Below are positions 5,385 to 7,630 of a DNA stretch of 7,630 bases, piece by piece. This stretch comes from Candidatus Sulfotelmatobacter sp. (GTDB lineage Bacteria; Acidobacteriota; Terriglobia; Terriglobales; Acidobacteriaceae). The notes beneath the pieces are model-generated. The model saw only the letters and a program-made list of their open reading frames with translations, was not told where the DNA came from and did no database searches. The position numbers were made by a program, and so were the translations under genes. The first letter of the stretch is position 1, and each line of letters starts with the position of its first letter. The stretch spans positions 1-7,630 of the forward strand of contig JASHRB010000583.1 in assembly GCA_030037575.1 (NCBI GenBank), written 5' to 3'.

Positions 5385-6346
5385 CTTCTCTCCTTATTCG
5401 ACATGCGCGTTTCCAACGATTGCCAGGCCACACGAGCACAACCCAGTAGATTTGCTCGATCCCCCAGCTTGCTCAAAGCTAGTTTTACTTGCCGCGCCGC
5501 GAGTGGCTGCGCTCGTTCGCGCATTGCCTCACGCAATGAATCAAGATATAGATCGGCTGCACCAGCCATTCCTCCTCCGAGAATTACGACTTCCGGATCG
5601 AACAAGCTGACCATATTGGCAATGCCCAACCCCAGGAATCTTCCCGCCTGCTGGAAGATATTCAATGCCACCTGATCTCCTGCTCGCGCTGCGGCTGCCA
5701 CCTCATGAGCTGTGATTTTGGAAAGATCGAATTGCGTCAGGCTGCTAACTGCTCCTTCTCGCAAGCGCTTTCGTGCAGCGTTAGCAATTCCCGGCCCGGC
5801 AGCTAGAGACTCAAACTCTCCGGTTCCTAAAGAACTCAAGTTGCCATCGAGTGAGATGGTGAGCCATCCAGCGCAGCCGGAGAGTTCGTGCGCGCCCCGG
5901 ACCACGTGTCCACCAGTCATGATACCCGCTCCGATACCGGTGCCGATTATCAACACGATTACATCGGACCTCCCTCGTGCAGCTCCGCGCCAGCATTCTC
6001 CCAGCAAGGCGACATTGCGATCGCTTTCGACTATCACGGGAATTTCCAGCGAGCGCTTCAAACGGTTAGCGAGCGGCAGCCGGTCCCAACCCGGAAGGTT
6101 CGGCGCCCAGACTGTTCGGTTGCGGCGAACCAGTCCCGGAACAGCGATTCCAGCGGCGACGAAGCATTGCTTGGGACCCGCACCTCGTGCGAGCTCACGC
6201 GCCACTCGAATGATCTGGCGAACAGGCCCCGACGGAGAACTGACGTCCACGGGTACGGTGCGGCGCGAGACAATGCGTCCCTTTCGATCTACGACAGCTG
6301 CCGAACATTTTGTCCCGCCAAGATCAACCGCCAAGACGTAGGGCAC
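5381..6346 (-). CDS. ROK family sugar kinase, lacking the ROK zinc motif
   Basis: This 321-residue protein starts at GTG (6346-6344), with AAAGGA about six bases upstream. DLGGTK (8-13) is the phosphate-binding motif 1 of the actin/hexokinase-like fold. GIAVPGLV (66-73), NLPGW (83-87), ESDRN with the likely catalytic Asp D109, GTGIGAG (135-141) and FDPEVVILGGG (249-259) follow in ROK order. Two features are unusual. The HExGH-type block reads HELSGCAGW (153-161), with E154 kept and the His zinc ligand absent. The CxCGxxGCxE motif is replaced by SSLGTGEFE (about 171-179), keeping only the final Glu (E179). All zinc ligands are therefore lost, while the two sugar-contacting glutamates remain. 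Most ROK proteins phosphorylate glucose, GlcNAc, ManNAc or fructose. There is no N-terminal HTH, so it is a kinase and not a NagC/Mlc regulator. It overlaps the PIG-L gene by 4 bases. Confidence 0.9.
   Translation of the reverse strand: MPYVLAVDLGGTKCSAAVVDRKGRIVSRRTVPVDVSSPSGPVRQIIRVARELARGAGPKQCFVAAGIAVPGLVRRNRTVWAPNLPGWDRLPLANRLKRSLEIPVIVESDRNVALLGECWRGAARGRSDVIVLIIGTGIGAGIMTGGHVVRGAHELSGCAGWLTISLDGNLSSLGTGEFESLAAGPGIANAARKRLREGAVSSLTQFDLSKITAHEVAAAARAGDQVALNIFQQAGRFLGLGIANMVSLFDPEVVILGGGMAGAADLYLDSLREAMRERAQPLAARQVKLALSKLGDRANLLGCARVAWQSLETRMSNKERR
5389..5395 (-). promoter_or_regulatory. Ribosome binding site of the PIG-L gene, inside the kinase 3' end
   Basis: On the minus strand AAGGAGA lies 4 bases before the ATG at 5384-5382, within the last codons of the ROK gene. 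Together with the ATGA overlap it indicates coupled translation. Confidence 0.75.
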
Positions 6347-6390
6347 CGTGGATCCTTTATCTGTTGCGCAAACAGAGGCAAAGCATCAGC

Positions 6391-7581
6391 TTAAAAACGA
6401 GCCTCGCCGGTCTTCGAAATCCCCTCGGCGCTGCGCTCACGAACAAACACCATGGCCGACAGCAGAATAATCCCAACCGCCCCCAGGGAGGGCACGATCA
6501 TGCCGGCACGAACGCCGAGCCTTTGCGACAGCTGTCCGACCGTCCAGGGAAACAGCATGCCTCCCATCAACGCAATTGAAAATAGAAGCCCAAACACCGT
6601 CCCGGTGCGCTCGGAATAGCGATCGCCCGCGATTGCCAATATTGTGGGAAAGATTGGCCCATACGACAGTCCGATCAGCGCGGTCCCGGCAAACAGCACG
6701 ATCAACGATCGCATCGCGAGCAGCGCCGCGCAACCAAACAGGGATATGATCGCGATGATCAGCACCAATTGCCACTTTCCAATTCCTTGGAGTACACGTG
6801 CCGCCACGATTCTGCTCACCATCAGGGCCGCCCAGTACGAAGCCAGGACCAGAGTCGCGGTCCGCGCGGAATAGCCAATGGTGTTCACAAACGTCGAAGT
6901 CCATCCTCCGATGCAGGCCTCATTCCCCGATTCCAGAAACAAGATAAAGGCGAGCAACAGTACACCATGATATTTGGTGACAGCCACACCTTCGCGCAGC
7001 GAAAATGTCTGGATTGCCTTCGCTGGTGGAAACGAGAGCAGTGCGTAACCGAAAGCACAAATAGCTGCGAGGACAGCACAAAAAAGAAACAACTGCGGAA
7101 TCGTGAAGTGTCCTTCGATGCTCGCGGCGAGTAGCGGAACGCAAATCGCTCCGATGCCGAAGAAAATTCCCAGCAGATTTAGCATTGCTCCACGCTCATC
7201 ACCATAGACGTCGGAAACGACCGCGTTCGTGCAGGTGTTTAATCCACCTCCCCCAACTCCGAGCAAAATGGCAGCCATGGCTGCAGATGCGAAAGAGTGC
7301 GCGAGCGCGAACCATACCATTGCTGCGGAAACGAAGGCAGATGAAACAAACAGGTTCGCCTTATTACCGACATAATCGATCAGTGGTCCAACGACTAGCG
7401 AGGCGCAGAAAATGCCCAGGTAGAGAAGCAGAAATAGGTTTCCCTGCTGCGAGAGGTCGATTTGCAGGCGCGCCCGCATCTCCGGCAAACCGAACACCGT
7501 TCCCAGGATGGCGAGAACAATGCCGAAGACAAGGATTCCGGCGCAGGCGCTGATGAAAAGGGATCGTGGTCGCAGAGTCAA
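6391..7581 (-). CDS. MFS sugar transporter, FHS (fucose/glucose-galactose) type
   Basis: This is a protein of about 396 residues with roughly twelve hydrophobic segments. TM1 is at about 8-31, TM2 at 48-66, and the GPLIDYVGNK loop (65-74) is the MFS motif A position between TM2 and TM3. GVGGGGLNTCTNAVVSD (108-124) and GLSYGPIFPTILAIAGDRYS (304-323) are typical of FHS-type sugar/proton symporters. A long polar loop near 185-203 separates the halves. It probably imports a sugar or amino sugar across the inner membrane, matching the kinase and deacetylase downstream. The frame is open to the window edge. The first plausible start is TTG (7581-7579), 7 bases after the previous gene's stop, but AGGAG abuts it with no spacer; a CTG two codons later would have 6 bases. 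Either is non-standard, and the first in-frame ATG is at codon 35, beyond TM1. The 44-base gap to the kinase shows a shared transcript. Confidence 0.88.
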   Translation of the reverse strand: MTLRPRSLFISACAGILVFGIVLAILGTVFGLPEMRARLQIDLSQQGNLFLLLYLGIFCASLVVGPLIDYVGNKANLFVSSAFVSAAMVWFALAHSFASAAMAAILLGVGGGGLNTCTNAVVSDVYGDERGAMLNLLGIFFGIGAICVPLLAASIEGHFTIPQLFLFCAVLAAICAFGYALLSFPPAKAIQTFSLREGVAVTKYHGVLLLAFILFLESGNEACIGGWTSTFVNTIGYSARTATLVLASYWAALMVSRIVAARVLQGIGKWQLVLIIAIISLFGCAALLAMRSLIVLFAGTALIGLSYGPIFPTILAIAGDRYSERTGTVFGLLFSIALMGGMLFPWTVGQLSQRLGVRAGMIVPSLGAVGIILLSAMVFVRERSAEGISKTGEARF

Positions 7582-7588
7582 CTCCTGC

Positions 7589-7630
7589 CTACCGTTTGAG
7601 CGAGCGTTCGTACTCTTCGTAAACGCGATT
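7589..7630 (-). CDS. End of an unidentified gene upstream of the transporter
   Basis: The minus strand entering from the right edge reads NRVYEEYERSLKR and then TAG (7591-7589). The 13 residues look like a helical protein tail. The next gene begins 7 bases later, and AGGAG lies in that gap, so this gene probably heads or belongs to the same operon. It is too short to assign. Confidence 0.5.
   Translation of the reverse strand, partial: NRVYEEYERSLKR

Noticed and set aside
6361..6375. CTGTT/AACAG hairpin between transporter and kinase
   Set aside because: The stem is only 5 bp with no T-run, and the spacing fits an operon; it is not enough to claim a terminator or attenuator.
5712..6394. Plus-strand open frames opposite the ROK gene
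   Set aside because: They mirror the kinase coding frame and read as Ser/Pro/Arg-rich shadow sequence.
1..7630. CRISPR, tRNA, rRNA, phage, toxin-antitoxin or defence genes
   Set aside because: I saw no regularly spaced repeats, no tRNA-like cloverleaf segments and no domain typical of these systems on either strand.

Overview
The window is about 56% GC by eye and looks like the chromosome of an environmental bacterium. The gene set suggests an acidobacterium or relative: a DUF3300 cell-envelope protein, a YVTN/YncE-type beta-propeller, a twin-arginine amidohydrolase, a PIG-L deacetylase with an AHPGD motif, a ROK kinase and an FHS-type MFS sugar transporter. This placement rests on gene content and family memory only, with no search behind it.

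Left part (1-1726, plus strand). The window opens inside a DUF3300 gene whose C-terminal half is extremely Gly/Ser/His/Arg-rich. It is followed by a decayed YVTN beta-propeller gene. Its protein signature can be followed through four reading-frame breaks to a natural-looking C-terminus, and it is truncated at the 5' end.

Centre (1727-3309, plus strand). One intact gene encodes a metal-dependent amidohydrolase (Amidohydro_2/ACMSD-like TIM barrel) with a twin-arginine signal placed unusually far (about 65 residues) from the N-terminus. Imperfect hairpins sit on both sides of it.

Decay zone (3310-4592). Three broken plus-strand genes follow one another. The first is a small protein of unknown function (3518-3862). 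The second is a sugar-isomerase-like TIM-barrel gene whose ATG overlaps the first gene's stop (TAATG). The third is an internal piece of an IS4-type transposase that abuts the truncated barrel. The lesions are small and readable: exact 8-bp and 7-bp tandem duplications, single-base losses, and a probable 10-bp insertion. Reversing them in thought restores sensible protein. From 4463 to 4592 there is a coding-looking minus-strand stretch lying in frame behind the PIG-L stop codon.

Right part (4593-7630, minus strand). This is a compact, intact operon, read right to left: the last 13 codons of an unidentified gene, an MFS transporter, a ROK-family sugar kinase and a PIG-L deacetylase with a Tat-like leader. 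The gaps are 7 bp, 44 bp and a 4-bp ATGA overlap. Together these suggest uptake, phosphorylation and deacetylation of an amino sugar or related glycoside (inference). Both enzymes are unusual. The kinase has lost the whole ROK zinc site, and the deacetylase has Gly where the family usually has its catalytic Asp.

I see no tRNA, rRNA, CRISPR array, phage module or defence system. The most interesting material is the readable gene decay and the two active-site departures, not a clear new system.
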